Assembly (NCBI GenBank): GCA_003439945.1
Contig: QVRM01001414.1
Span: forward strand, 495,147 to 559,146
Direction of reading: 5' to 3'
Source of the DNA: Dermanyssus gallinae
Lineage: Eukaryota > Arthropoda > Arachnida > Mesostigmata > Dermanyssidae
Length of the DNA: 64,000 nt
The notes beneath the pieces were generated by a model. The model had not been told where the DNA came from. It searched no databases and saw only the letters and a program-made list of their open reading frames with translations. Shown here in pieces: positions 37,056 to 49,209 of the stretch. Both the position numbers and the translations under genes were made by a program. Each line of letters opens with the position of its first letter. Within the stretch, counting starts at the first letter, position 1.

Positions 37056-37365
37056 CAGTTGTTAATGCGGCCATGTTCACTGTCACAGGGCGTCCAGGCC
37101 GACCCCGAGCGTTAACGTGGAAATCGCCATTTCTAAATCGGACAAACCGCTCTTGACCTGTCCTATCTGTTACTGTTTCTCCGCCACACACTTTACATAT
37201 CTTTGTTACGACTTGGGTTGCACTATTACCTTACGAAAATGCACATTTAAGTCTGCCATCTTCACTCTAGCGTCACAGTTCGCGGGAGTTAGATATTCGA
37301 ACTAATTCCACGGTATAATACAATGCAGGTTTGGTCTTATAACCGCCTTATAAACAAACAACCAT

Positions 37366-37540
37366 CTCCCAACAGTTTTCATCCTTCCCCAGGGCTGCGC
37401 AGTACGGCGCATGTAACTTTCCGAACGAACGTATGGATCAACCCAATATATATATATATATACAACTCCCTTCCCAACAGTTTTTGTCCTATCCTGGGTC
37501 TGCTCATTGCGGCCCCTACGTACTTATGAAACAACCTAAT
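37366..37540. repeat. imperfect direct repeat of about 80 bp
   Basis: Two related units start at about 37366 and 37466. Both begin with CCCAACAGTTTT and end in CAAC-C-AATATA, with a TA run (37446-37461) between them. Identity is moderate by eye. Origin unknown. Confidence 0.45.
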
Positions 37541-37579
37541 ATAATGTTTTTAGACTGTTGTTTTGCGTCTTTCAAGCAG

Positions 37580-37790
<211 letters not shown>

Positions 37791-39700
37791 TACTATTAGA
37801 GACTATGGCTTATTCGCTGAATATTATGAGAGCTGTTTGCCATACTAAGTAACGGTCATAAAACATTTAAAAAACAGCATCGTTTTAAAACATTATTTTG
37901 AAACGGTTCGCAGATATTTGTCGAGCAAGGCCTACCACTATTGCAATTTTCATTTAGTTATTCATTTGCGATGAAATCACTCTTAGTAATAATTGCTATG
38001 CCAAGCATATATTTTTGCGATCTGCTACATGCTCTACGACTTCTTAGTGCAGTATGACTGGAACCTGCTGAATCTCTCTCGGAGTTGGCTTCTTCTTCTT
38101 CCTCGCATCCATTAAGACGGTTTGACGGCACAGGACATGAGTTATCTACCGCGATATGTCCTGACACGCCATGGCAAAAATGTGGCCCGATGCGCCACGC
38201 TACCAGGGGGCGTTGAGAAATATGCTACACAGGAAGAGCAGATTATGTAGTTGTCGTAGGTGACAAATGGCTGGACATCCCCTAGCTAGGACTAACCCTG
38301 CGTGCTTTTGCTAGCGCCCCGTCTCGTAAGATGGTACATAGAGTTCAACCGAGTTCTGCACGGCCGCAAGGAACTAATCCTATAAGCATAGAGAACTAGT
38401 GCTGTTATATAACTTTTTCTTTTCTTTATAACATCGAGACACAATTTTTGCCACATATGTTGCTGTAGATAAAACAGTTTACAATGTGGTACATTGATTT
38501 TATACTGTTCTATGATTATTTTATAAAGTAACATATTTTTTCTTTCACAGTGACGCAAGCTCCACAATGCAATAGACTGTAGTAGGTTGGGTTTGTATGT
38601 GTGCATGCCCACCTGGCATCCCGCCTCGCAAACAGACCGCTGATAGGCTCTGAAAGAGCCATAGTCTCAGGATTAATGGAGTAGTGAGATCTCAAGGTAA
38701 TTTGGTCCGGTACAAAGAAATTCTACTGAGGTAACTCAGCTCTTATGAACTGTCATATGACGGCAAAATTGCATTTTTAGATGGAAATCAGGAGACAAAC
38801 AAACACTCATCTTTGTGTCAAAAACACATATTTAGTGCATTGTGCTTTAGAAAATTGCCTGAAATGACTGAAACTGTTTTTTCTTACTGCAGTCGTGGAT
38901 TTAGTGGAGAATCCCAGGCTGAGAAGGAAAACATTCGTTTCGGACGTACACGGAACGCAGGGAGACCTCGGGGTCAGTAGTAGTAAAACAACGATAAATG
39001 TTAGGCACAAGTAAGCATGAAATGTTAGCTAGCTGGGTGATACGAATAATAAACTTAAGGGGTACGATCATGTGAATTACGCCGGATACGACGCTCCGGT
39101 CTTATTTTGCAAGACAACAGAGCTTTAGTTTACCTGCGTACAAAACTTCAGTTTATTTATTACTAGGTTGGCAGAAGTAGAAACTGACAATCACATAAAA
39201 TTATGGGCATACATACATATGGGAAGTTCGACGTGGTAATGCAGTGGCGTTGGTAGGGTTGCTTCCATCGCTGGGGAAGAACTGCCAGAACTACTGTTGT
39301 CGTCGTCGTTGTTGTTGTTGTTGTTGTTTTTCTAAACCCGCTATGTTATAAATTAGTTTCGCGCCTTAAATTGAGACGTACCTGCGACCTCTTCCGTGTG
39401 AGCCCAAATTCGAGTAAATCATTGTCAATTCGATGACCGACCGGCTGCACCGTTCGCTCGACGGATTTGACGTCTGTTTGCTGAGTTAGTAGTTCTTTAC
39501 GAGACAAGCAGATAGTAAGAGGTGAGCTATAGGAAGGCATTAGGAAAACGAGGCCGTAAGTAGCCGTCTAATCGAACGAAAAGCTACGTCTACGACGCAC
39601 ATAGGCATATGAGGGGCGCGACTTACGTCTGAGAAGTAGAGAAGCGAACCGGCTGCCTAGAAGACGACTAAAGGGCCTCATCTCCCCATCCTCATTCGCT
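37791..39700. other. no gene seen
   Basis: AT-rich to mixed sequence. A GTT/GTC run lies at about 39298-39328. Short frames near 37.96-38.61 and 39.35-39.54 kb show no domain. Confidence 0.4.
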
Positions 39701-39878
39701 GCCGGCATCTCTGCTTCTTTTGTACGTTCTCTTTTTCTCTTCCCGCTTCTCCTTTTTCCTCCGGAACATTATCATAATGAAAAGGCGATCTGTTTCTTAT
39801 GGAAATGATTCTACCCTAGTAAGGGGCCGGAACGGGCACGAGGAAAGGCCGCCGATGAATGGGTGCACGGGTGTAGCA

Positions 39879-39910
<32 letters not shown>

Positions 39911-40690
39911 AAGGCAGCTAATTCTAGTCTTGCTGAGTCGACTGCAACGCTAAGTGTCCTACCACCCCCACTGTCACAGTCAGAGCCGCCACTGCAATGG
40001 CTACTGGCGTGGTATGCGGAGACAAAAAGAAGCGTGGACGAACGGACAGACAGACAGACAGATGAACGAACAGGCTAACAGACTGACGCAGCTAGCAGAA
40101 TTTCGACTGCTTAGTATTCCCGCTATAAGATGCTGGTGATGATGACCCCCGTAGCTGACCCCCGCGTTGCCATCAGGCAGGCAGTAGACGCCGTGCGGCT
40201 ATTCCTTTCTCCTGTATTTAACCCCACTACCGCGCACGACCAAGCAACATTGGGAGCTCGTTGGGAGAACCACCCTAGACATTGTTCGTGTTCACACCGG
40301 GAGGACTCATAGTCGGAGCAATGCTACTCAAATCAGCAGTATCAGTACTTCAACAATAGGCGGCTTCGACGACTGTGGCTGCTACGACTACTTCTTCATC
40401 ATCATATACGACGATTGCGTTTGGTGCGGCGATGATTACTACTGGCAAGTCGTCATCAACTCATTGGGCGAGTGATTGGCTCAGTGTTCGACCTCAGCTC
40501 GACCCCCGCAGACTCCCGCAGCCTATGTTCTGCCAATGAAGGAAAGGTGATAATGTGTGAAGTGAATGGCAATTGAGCCGGTCAATTTAGGTGACACGAG
40601 ACGGTAGAATTTCTCTACCCGGAAGCTGTTTTACCGGGTCACACAATAATCGCCTCTCTCCGACAAACTAGCTAGTAAGGTGCATTGTAT
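39701..40690. other. GC-richer region with CAG/CAA repeat
   Basis: The region contains a CAG/CAA repeat at 39876-39912, an ACAG repeat near 40046-40062 and several short open frames in overlapping phases. It is possible exon or promoter sequence, but nothing can be assigned. Confidence 0.35.
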
Positions 40691-40697
40691 TAATTTG

Positions 40698-40866
<169 letters not shown>

Positions 40867-41074
40867 GCACACGAGAAGTTTTTATTTTAGGACTAACTCG
40901 ACACCGCGCAAGGAAGTACGGGAACATACAGAGAATATACAAAAACTTGCGGCCAGCACGTATCAAATAAACGTACCGCAAGAGCTTAGAGAGTAGTAGT
41001 AGATGCAGGCCCTTGTAGACCAAAGAATTTCCGACTACCCACACCTGACTGGATCAATTAGCTCCTTTGCCTAC

Positions 41075-41330
41075 GCAAAAAGTTACGACAGGGTTTTCCT
41101 CCTTTTGAGGCCTGAGTGGTCGTAGAATTGTTTATGTAAACTTCGGACTTAAATATCCAAAAAGACAGTCAAAAGTCATTAAATCCCAAGATCTAGGCAG
41201 CCCCATTTAATCGGGATATTAGACGATCAGGGAATGCCTTATTGTTATTGCAATAATGCGATTAGTATAACAGCAAAAATAAAGCCAATTTACCATGCAT
41301 TTTCGCTTCTATTGGAACACTCTGTACTAC
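41075..41330 (-). pseudogene. Tc1/mariner-superfamily transposase relic
   Basis: The minus strand reads FPDRLISRLNG at about 41234-41202, then remains of the WPPRSPDLTPLDFFLWGYL block in shifted frames (ILGFNDF, LSFWIFKSEVYINNSTTTQA) down to about 41.09 kb. The order FPDRLISR-G-WPPRSPDLTPLDFFLWGYLKSKVYVNKPTTIQ is typical of an arthropod transposase group, also represented here at 4.1-4.4 kb. No terminal repeat was found. Dead. Confidence 0.65.
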
Positions 41331-42500
41331 AAGAACCAGTTTTCTGAGAAGTCTTGGAAGATTTCCTCGAGACAAATAACTCCCCACATTTTACAAATTT
41401 ATGTAAATAATTAATACTTTCAAATACTTATGGGTATACCATGGTTATATTTTAATCAAACTTCATTTTGAGAGGTGGAAAAATAACGGATAGCTCTTTT
41501 CAGGGTCATGAAGTCATGACTTTTAGTGACTTCATTGGTCTCTGTGTTAACGGTAAACAAGTCCGAGAACGAGACGTGCGGGTGTGACAGCGAGGAATTT
41601 TATCCTAAAGGATGAAAGAAAAGGTATCGTGAGAGATGAAAGATTCAAAGAAAAGCCTTAAGACAATGCACAAGTTGTTATTACGGGACATTTGTCGAGC
41701 CTCAAGCGATCTTAAACTTAGAATATAGTAAACAAAAAGAATGGCGACATAACTTCACAACAGCCATAACGAAATAAATCAAACTAACAAATGGAAACGT
41801 TCGTGTAAGAACGATAAGTTTGTTCAGTCTGATCGTAAAAAAAACAAAATGTCTAGCTAGACGACAGTGCTTATCCGCAATAGCCTTTTCTGAAAATGCC
41901 CTTAACTGTTGCAATTGTTAAAAATGTGTTATTCCAAAAAATATTTACTCAATAAGAAATTACTGATTTTAAATAAATTTTCCTCCCGGAGAAGACGGTT
42001 CCATAAAAAATAGATAATGCAATGTCTGCAGTTATGAAAAAATCTCGCTTTAGCGACACAGATGAAGAACTTAGCTTTCACCTTAGCAAAGAAAAGGCGC
42101 CTAGTCAGAGTTCCACCGAACATACAACTGAACACCAAGAGCGAAGTCTCTCCGCTTGTCTCTAATATGACTCTGCACAGGATAAAGATCCATTTTCTAG
42201 TCCAATTTTTATAAGTGTGTGAACACAGCCATCTCCCCACATACACTGCTTTAAATATTGCATTAAGGGACTACTTAACGATATTAAGTTTGCGCTTGAA
42301 ATCATCGAAGGAAAGCTGAGAGTAGTAAAGCGCAAATGTTCTGGTAGCTTGCTGTGGCCTACTGTATTCGCCAAGCTTACAACCGTTGTGGCCGAGCGAC
42401 TGTCACTTACAATTGCAAGCAACTTTGAAGATCCTTTAGTTTCATCGTTATTTCCAGAGTCAAAAGCAACACCCTAATTTAAAAAGAACTAAATTCTCAT
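41331..42500. other. no gene seen
   Basis: AT-rich sequence. Minus-strand frames at 41.70-42.42 kb show no domain. Confidence 0.4.

Positions 42501-42503
<3 letters not shown>

Positions 42504-42556
<53 letters not shown>
42504..42556. repeat. (TA)n microsatellite
   Basis: TA array of about 53 bp. Confidence 0.96.
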
Positions 42557-42560
<4 letters not shown>

Positions 42561-44717
42561 TTACTTCCAAATAAATATCTAACAGCAGTATCGTCATAAT
42601 CTGAAACCAGTGAAAACTTACGCTTCTTCCTCCACAGCATGCTTTGCCACTCAGTAGTAAAACTAAAGTGTTATAGCCAAGCCCCGTCAGGTTTTTTAGT
42701 GTTTTCTAGCTTAAGCCCTCTTGTGGGGCTCCGGGGAAACAGACAGTTTTTTTCTCAACGTTTATTGCATGATCTCATTTAATCCTGCGTGCCTGCAAAA
42801 TCGGCCGAAACTCTTTCAGAAGTTAAGCGGATGGAGACAATCTGCTTCGAATGCTTCAACTTCACACTTCGCGTGGGTATTACTACCGTTAATATTATCC
42901 AACTATATGGTTTTATAACTCCGACACATCTAGCCTGACAACGGAATCTCTTGCCGCTCGTTTGTTAATAACGTTCGGTCGGAACTTCTTCCAATACGTA
43001 GCTATAGTAAACAGCTAAACGCTCTGCCTATTTAACGAACGTTGACGTTTGTTAGTAAACGAAAGTATTAGTGCCGAAGCGTCTCGATATAATAGGATCG
43101 AGCACACAATTAGTCTCGTGGTACCACTGCTATTACTTATACACTACTACGACTTCGTCCTACCCACCTGTACCCACCTCTCGTTGCGAGGTATTAACTA
43201 TCGGCATATCCGCCAATTTGCGACGAGGCAGCTCGTTTGCGAAACGGCGATTTGGAGCGACTTGCTTCATTGATCCGCCTGGAAGAGTGGATCCGCAGCG
43301 AAGCAAGTCACGGTGAGCATCTAATAATTAGCGCCGAGGGACGGGCGCAATTCTGGCACGCCAATTACGAGATGACCCGACACGTGGACGGCTACGGGGA
43401 CAGCGATGCTTAGAAGAATATCGCTATACTTGTAGCGCACAGGTTTAGCTACGCCTGCGCATGTAGCGCTAAGGTGGGCTTAATCTGCTTAGTGCTTAGT
43501 AGCTTCGCTCAGCTGATGTTACATCCGACGGGCACGTAGAGCCATCGTTGTGTGTTTCCACCAGGGCACCAGGGCATCAAGCGTAGGCTACGATTGCCCG
43601 TCCGGGTACGGCACGATCACAGCGAAAGGTAGGTCTGTCACTTGCCCAACTTGCTGGCCCTGATAATTTTGTCCAAAAAGAAGCAGATGAGACCTCACGG
43701 AGAGACTCGCGGAAGCCCAAGAGAACCGCAAAGGTAGTAAGTGCTACTACGAGAGAAAGAATAACGGCAAGCGTAAGCCCTAACGTCAACAACGGTTCGG
43801 GCCGGTTTGGTCCGTAACCTCGGCTCAGCGATAGGAACACGAGAACGCTACGAGCTGGCAAGACGATGTAGCCTGGTGGACGGACGTTCAGCCTCGGGAA
43901 GACACAGTGACGAATATACTCGGTAGCCCTTTAAAAAGTTGGGTATGCTTGACGAGGCAGACGGGCAGAAGAGAGCCGAGAAGGCTGCCCTTCGCCGGCC
44001 GGTGAACGTCGGCCCGTTGAGTCCTAGAAGAGTTTCTCATTAGGCTGGCTCCAATCTCTTAATCAAGCCATCAAGGTCGTAAAGAATTCCACTCATGCCC
44101 CAACTTGCTATCATCCTGACCGTGTCTGCTGAACGTTTTGCCGGCAGCGGTTCGGCTGGCCTCGCTTGCTAAACGGGACGCAGCTAGTCCATGCTCACAG
44201 ATGCCCTTGCACGCTCACATATACAGATACACACATACGCACGTACTTACATATACGTCGCCAACAAGTCACTGTCAGCAGCACCGGAACAGCTGCCGTC
44301 GCCGGTCCAGCGAACCTGCGTCAGCGTATTAAGGCTTAAGGCACTGCGTTGTTCCGTACTGCAGCAAGGAGAAGAAGGAAGGATTCCCTGGAATTTGTTC
44401 CAAGGTTTGATTATCCGCCCACGCTGTTCCTCATATATCTCTTCTCTGCCCTCATATCATTGCCCCCCTCCGCCGCCGTTTCACGACGCGCCCACTGAAC
44501 GCAATAGTCTAACACAACGAAGCCAAGACTTCTCTCTAACTAACTTACCATCTGGCTAACTAGGTAACTCGATTGAACCGACAGACAGGGACAAAGGCGG
44601 TTGGAAGAAAAGGCAGTAAAAACTGAAGCTCAAGGAACTCGACCATCGGAGCAAGGCATGCATATCAAAATGAAACAGAATGAGGTGCGGACGGAAAGGA
44701 TCGGTGTGACATTTTTC
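42557..44717. other. no gene supported; GC-richer from 43.0 kb
   Basis: The region from about 43.0 kb is GC-richer. A minus-strand frame (43861-43577) contains PLLTLGLTLAVILSLVVAL, which could be a membrane-spanning helix, but no homology is recognised. Other frames at 44.1-44.8 kb look unremarkable. Confidence 0.35.
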
Positions 44718-44726
44718 GTTTGTACC

Positions 44727-44908
44727 TTAAATACTTTTCGAACTGAACCTCAGCTAAGATTTAACGTCCGCGGAACTGCTGTTCGCAATGCTTCATAGAC
44801 GGACCCCCATAGATAACAATGTGCAACGGTGGGGCGCGTCCCCGGGCATCTATGTATCTTCTCCGGTCGCGAGGCGCAGACGGAATGCACCACGCCACCG
44901 GGCTCGGC
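44727..44908 (-). mobile_element. tRNA-derived SINE, copy 3
   Basis: A 182-bp minus-strand copy. Read on that strand, the head begins CCGAGCCCGGTGGCGTGGTG (A-box-like). The shared core has one change (GACCGGAGAAGATACATAG), and the B box is degenerate (GGGACGCGCCCC). The body CGGACGTTAAATCTTAGCTG matches copy 1 closely. Perfect 10-bp direct repeats CGTTTGTACC flank it at 44717-44726 and 44909-44918, the target-site duplication. It has the same length as copy 1. Confidence 0.87.
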
Positions 44909-45106
44909 CGTTTGTACCAATCAATGGTGGACATCCTGGCAAGCTTGAACGAGGAACCTAGCGAGGAAATTATGCGGCTTCAAGCCAGGTGGCAGAAACA
45001 CCTGAGAGACAGTGGCCGTCGGGCGCGCCAACGGCCAGTGCCTATCAGGTTCAATTATGCTATTGTTCATAGGTATATACATTACATGTTCAAGCCACAC
45101 ATTTGA
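44909..45106 (+). other. unexplained open frame next to SINE copy 3
   Basis: The plus-strand frame running out of the SINE reads SMVDILASLNEEPSEEIMRL followed by QARWQKHLRDSGRRARQRPV. The charged, helix-like composition is not repeat-derived. It could be a short exon or a transposon piece. No homologue is recognised, and a splice acceptor cannot be placed because the SINE sits directly upstream. Confidence 0.2.
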
Positions 45107-45343
45107 CAAATATGAGGGTTATAAACAATTTTACGTTATAAAAAATTGTCGTATTTGCAATTTATTTATTTTAAATTGTATATAATTATTGAATATAGTT
45201 TAAAAAGTTATTAATTTTATTATTATGTATATTTATTTATATATATTTAGTGGCTAAGATGTTTCAGAGGCTGAAATGAAGGCACTTACAGAAAACCACA
45301 CGTAAAATATTTAATTTCACGATTAATCATATATGTATATATA
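45107..45343. other. no gene seen
   Basis: Very AT-rich spacer before the mariner. Confidence 0.5.
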
Positions 45344-45345
45344 TA

Positions 45346-46622
45346 CGAGGTGTGTTCAAAAAGCGACACTTTTGTGTTTTTTCAAAAATTATTCATTTAT
45401 TCATGAATGTCTATTTTGCCAACGGTTTTTCCAATCTTCGAAGCACTTCAAAAAACCATTTATTTTTATTTTGTTCAGCTCTTCCTTCGATGCCGTCTTT
45501 ATCTCGTCAAGCGTAGCGTAACGTCGTCCTTTCATGGGCCTCTTCAGTTTAGGGAACAAGAAAAAGTCACAGGGGGCCAGATCTGGGGAATACGGTGGCT
45601 GCGGCATCATTAGTTTGTTGTTTTTGGCCAAAAACTCGCGCACAAGCAACGATGTGTGAGCAGGGGCGTTATCGTGGTGCAAAAGCCAATTTTTGTTCTT
45701 CCACAAATCCGGGCGTTTCTGGCGGATTGCTTCGCGCAAATTGCGCATAACTTGCAGGTAATATTCCTTATTGACCGTTCTACCCTGTGGCAAGAACTCA
45801 TGATGCACCACGCCCCTGCAATCGAAGAAAACTGTCAGCAAAACTTTCACATTCGACCGAACTTGGCGCGCTTTTTTCGGTCTTGGTTCGTGCGGCAGCT
45901 TCCATTGAGATGATTGAGCTTTGGTTTCCACGTCATAACCATAAACCCACGATTCGTCACCAGTTATGACCCTCTGGAGCAAATTTGGGTCGTCGCGGAC
46001 AGAGTCCAACATCTCATTAGCAATGTTCATGCGATGCTGTTTTTGGTCGCAATTGAGCAATTTTGGTACGAATTTCGCGGCGACCCGTCTCATGCCCAAA
46101 TCAATGATAAAAATCGAAGGGCACGAGCCAATCGATATGTTTAGGTCCTCAGCAACTTCTCTAACGGTGATTCGACGATTGGCCAATACCATTTTCTCCA
46201 CTTCATTAATTTTTTCGTCTGTTGTTGAAGTGCTCGGGCGTCCGGCATGCTCTTCGTCGTTCACATCTTCTCGGCCTTCTGAGAACATTTTGTACCACCG
46301 ATAAACGTTGCTTCGGTCCAAGGTAGCTTCTCCGTATGCCACAGTCAACATTCGGAATGCATCCGCGCACTTAATTTCGTTTTTCACACAAAATTTGATA
46401 CAGGTTCTTTGATTCATTTTTTTGAATAGGTAAAAATCGAAGACGATCCAAAACACGTGCAAGCAAAGCAGCTGTCAACAATTAAGTGAACATTCAAAAT
46501 GGCCGAGCTTGTCGGCATAAGTAAGAGACATGAGTACCAACATAACGCCACAAAAAATCGAAATTCGAATATACGTAACCCGCGAAAATTCAAAAGTCGC
46601 GATACTTTTTGAACACACCTCG
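45346..46622 (-). mobile_element. mariner element with intact transposase frame
   Basis: A 1277-bp element. Both ends begin CGAGGTGTGTTCAAAAAG, 18 identical bases inverted, with looser similarity (CGACACTTTTG / CGCGACTTTTG) beyond. TA duplications flank it at 45344-45345 and 46623-46624. The minus-strand transposase (46417-45401) has no stop or frameshift. Terminal repeats, target duplication and reading frame are all present, so this is the best-preserved mobile element in the window. It is unrelated in its terminal sequence to the mariner at 28.6-29.9 kb. Confidence 0.95.
45401..46417 (-). CDS. mariner transposase, full length
   Basis: A 338-residue DDE-type transposase that would act in the nucleus, binding the terminal repeats and cutting and pasting the element at TA sites. 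The start chosen is the ATG of MNQRTCIKFCVKNEI, where family members begin; a non-ATG extension upstream of 15 codons is unlikely. Residues 1-50 hold the first helix-turn-helix (ADAFRMLTVAYGEATLDRSN, YRWYKMFSEGRED). GRPSTST (59-65) is the linker. RRITVREVAEDLNISIGS (81-98) is in the second helix-turn-helix. Catalytic Asp residues are D154 (ITGDESWVYGYD), D249 (LLHHDNAPAH) and D284 (YSPDLAPCDFFLF); the last two are 34 apart, the mariner D34D pattern. Length is normal. Nothing essential is visibly missing, although whether it is active cannot be told from sequence alone. Confidence 0.93.
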   Translation of the reverse strand: MNQRTCIKFCVKNEIKCADAFRMLTVAYGEATLDRSNVYRWYKMFSEGREDVNDEEHAGRPSTSTTDEKINEVEKMVLANRRITVREVAEDLNISIGSCPSIFIIDLGMRRVAAKFVPKLLNCDQKQHRMNIANEMLDSVRDDPNLLQRVITGDESWVYGYDVETKAQSSQWKLPHEPRPKKARQVRSNVKVLLTVFFDCRGVVHHEFLPQGRTVNKEYYLQVMRNLREAIRQKRPDLWKNKNWLLHHDNAPAHTSLLVREFLAKNNKLMMPQPPYSPDLAPCDFFLFPKLKRPMKGRRYATLDEIKTASKEELNKIKINGFLKCFEDWKNRWQNRHS

Positions 46623-46624
46623 TA

Positions 46625-49190
46625 TATGATTATCTAATGTAATCATTAATACCGCAAGATGATGTTATAATATATATTTTTTATATGCATATTTATTAAT
46701 TTGTCATGTATTTATATTACAATACAGTTGGTAAAAGTTCCAATTCCATATGCGATTTGGTATCATCCACGTAATATTCAGTTTGTCTTTTCACTCTACA
46801 CTGTCTTGGTATGACATTTTAAAATTAAACAATATAATAATAGAAAGATAAAGTCATTTTAATGCAGATTCAATTCGAAATAGAGCATTTACTGTAGTTT
46901 GAAACTAAACCAAGAGAAAACGAAAGATGCATCTAAAATTCTCGCGGGCGGGAAGGTGAATGAGAGGAATGAAGGGGGGGCTGTTTTTATTGTGACTTGC
47001 GGGCTAACATGGGGAAAGGAACGAAAAGACTGACTGGTTTATTTTGGTGCTGATGCAGGTGCATAAAGTCGAACATAGGAGAAGGCTCTTTACAGCCACA
47101 CGTGGTGTTAGAACTTATCTGGTGAGCTCAACGTACTGTTAGATCGAACTGTATACTTGAATCTACTGAGATATGCGTTTCCTATCTAAATAATGCTCTA
47201 ACTTCATCCTCCGACCAACTATCTACATTGTTGTGAACTTTATTTTGTATGAAGACAACTCGTTGGTTAAAATCTCTGCAATCCGCTGGTAGTGTGTTCA
47301 TGTGGCTCTCATAAAATGGCGATTAGACTGCATTCTGTTTGCGAATTGTGAAACCTTGTGAGTTCTACATTTATATTACCAGCTCTTCTTGTAGATGCCG
47401 AATATCAATGGGGCGCCAGGTTTTGTTAAACAAGCAGTCTACTTTGGTTTATGGTATTCATCACTGCTCGGGCTACTGAGAACATCCTGCACACCAAGGA
47501 GAAAAAACCGTTAGTACATGACATAATCTCGCAGGGCATTCCGGGATAGCTCAGTTGTTAATCTACTCTCCTTCTTCAATCGTTTGAAGTTATGCTTATG
47601 CATATCGGATGCAGTTCCCGATCGGATTCGTGGATTGGGACATGACTGGTTTTTAGTGGGTTGGAGACTTACACTACCGGCCTACACTCCAGACGAGTTT
47701 TCTGTGGTGGTGTCCACGCGTGCGTATCGCACTTTCCAGATAGTCCTTTAAAAACTTAGAGGGCTTGATAAGAGAACATGACGCAATTCTTGTTTTCATA
47801 TCAAGCCTTATCAAGCAGTACGTAAATTGAACGCAAGCGATTACTTTAAATGCCTTTAAAACATAAACAGATATCCCATTTCCTGTAGGACCCCCGTTTA
47901 GTAGATCGCCCGTTTCAAAGTGCATGCTGTGATTTTCGCAGTTTCGTCTCGACCCGTTTCCCGTACCGAAATAAGTCAATGCCCCACAGGGCGGTGTATA
48001 ATTGAATATGCCTGCTGTCAATCGATCAACCGCTGGTGCGTCTCTTGTTTGCAGACCATTAAGTTCGAGTACCCCTGCAAAAGATACCTGACGGAAATAC
48101 CACATTTTCTTAATAATCGCAGAGTGTGGTAAGTTTGGGTCGCGTCCACAACGCCGTTGGATTCTGCTAACTGCTTATTACTGTTGGATTCTGCTAACTG
48201 CGTATCGCAAAAAACTGACTCGTCTAATTTTGTGATCAACATAAATATTCCCTGTGCATAAAAGAAGATTTTCAGACTCAAGAGTTCCCACATGCATTTT
48301 TTTCGCCGATATTTATTCTTAGTTTGCCAAACTTTTTGAACCAACGCATTTCTGGAATCGACGAATTTGTCATACAATTGTAACCTTATTTTATTGCGTT
48401 CTTAATAAACCTTCTCAAATAAGGTTCTATGCATGTGATTAATCTCAGCACTGTTTGGTTTTTATGTTTCACCTTATCCAGTTTGTTCTCTTGTTTGATC
48501 ATATTCAACAAATGATTGGTCATTCATTATTGATTGAAGCAACTGTTATAACATTTTAAGTAGCATCGGCCGAAACAGATGTAAGAATATTGCCCCATTT
48601 AACTGTCTAAATGTTTTGTATAAGTCTACATTTATCAATTGTGGCTTGCTTGGTAGCGTTATTGTTAAAATATATTTACTCATCTATACATTTGCACCTC
48701 TTGCAGTGTGATACATATCTCGATAGCATTGTGATTGAACTTCTCGCAAGTTTGCTTGATACGGTCTGTAGCTGAGAGAGCTTTTGAGATACTTTGTAGG
48801 TCATCTTCGAGATCTAGTTGAACGTTCGAGATTACGGGCGATGATGATCTATAAACACTAATTATTTTTATATCTAGATTTACTTGTTTAAGCTTTACAA
48901 TCACTGCGTCTCAATTTTTAGTGCTGATTTTTTTTAACTACCTGGAGATTGTGACCAATGTAGATGACAATCCCACGATTTGGTCAGGAGGCAGCTTCGT
49001 TAGTAGAGGAGGCGGTTTGATCACAAATAAGATATGAAACCAATAAAGCACGGGACACTATCAGAACCATGCTGAATCCGGGCCCTTTAGAAGAACACCC
49101 CACTCAATATAACCTACATGAGCTCAAAAGCAAAAAAAGATGCAGAGAGATATTAGACGGGCCTATTCCCCGGAGAGACCGCGCCGCGTT
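46625..49190. other. no gene seen
   Basis: AT-rich to mixed sequence. A 20-bp unit GTTGGATTCTGCTAACTGC is tandemly repeated near 48157-48202. An A-box-like ATAGCTCAGTTGTTAA lies near 47543 without a convincing B box. Minus-strand frames at 47.67-48.38 kb show no domain. Confidence 0.4.
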
Positions 49191-49209
49191 CATATCGAGA
49201 CAAGATAAC

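Larger units (their letters stand above)
34961..37365 (-). mobile_element. old mariner element split by a LINE insertion
   Basis: The left end starts after a TA (34959-34960) with TTGGATTGTTCCATAAGCCT, a mariner-type terminal repeat. The right end near 37364 is tentative (TGGTTGTTTGTTTATAAGGC read inward). Between them, on the minus strand, mariner coding remains come in order but in two pieces. The N-terminal piece (37259 down to about 37066) reads ADLNVHFRKVIVQ and GQERFVRFRNGDFHVNARG-RPGRPVTVN. The other piece (35794 down to 34961) reads TTVVKRNPHVSLREIVATAE, LVTKLDAWVPHSLSNRQLKI, NLKRAIDQKR, RRGVTFHHDNARQHTSLL and PDLAPSDYHL. The 1.26-kb gap between the pieces is a LINE. Without it the mariner is about 1.14 kb. 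Many stops and shifts show that it is dead. Confidence 0.8.
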
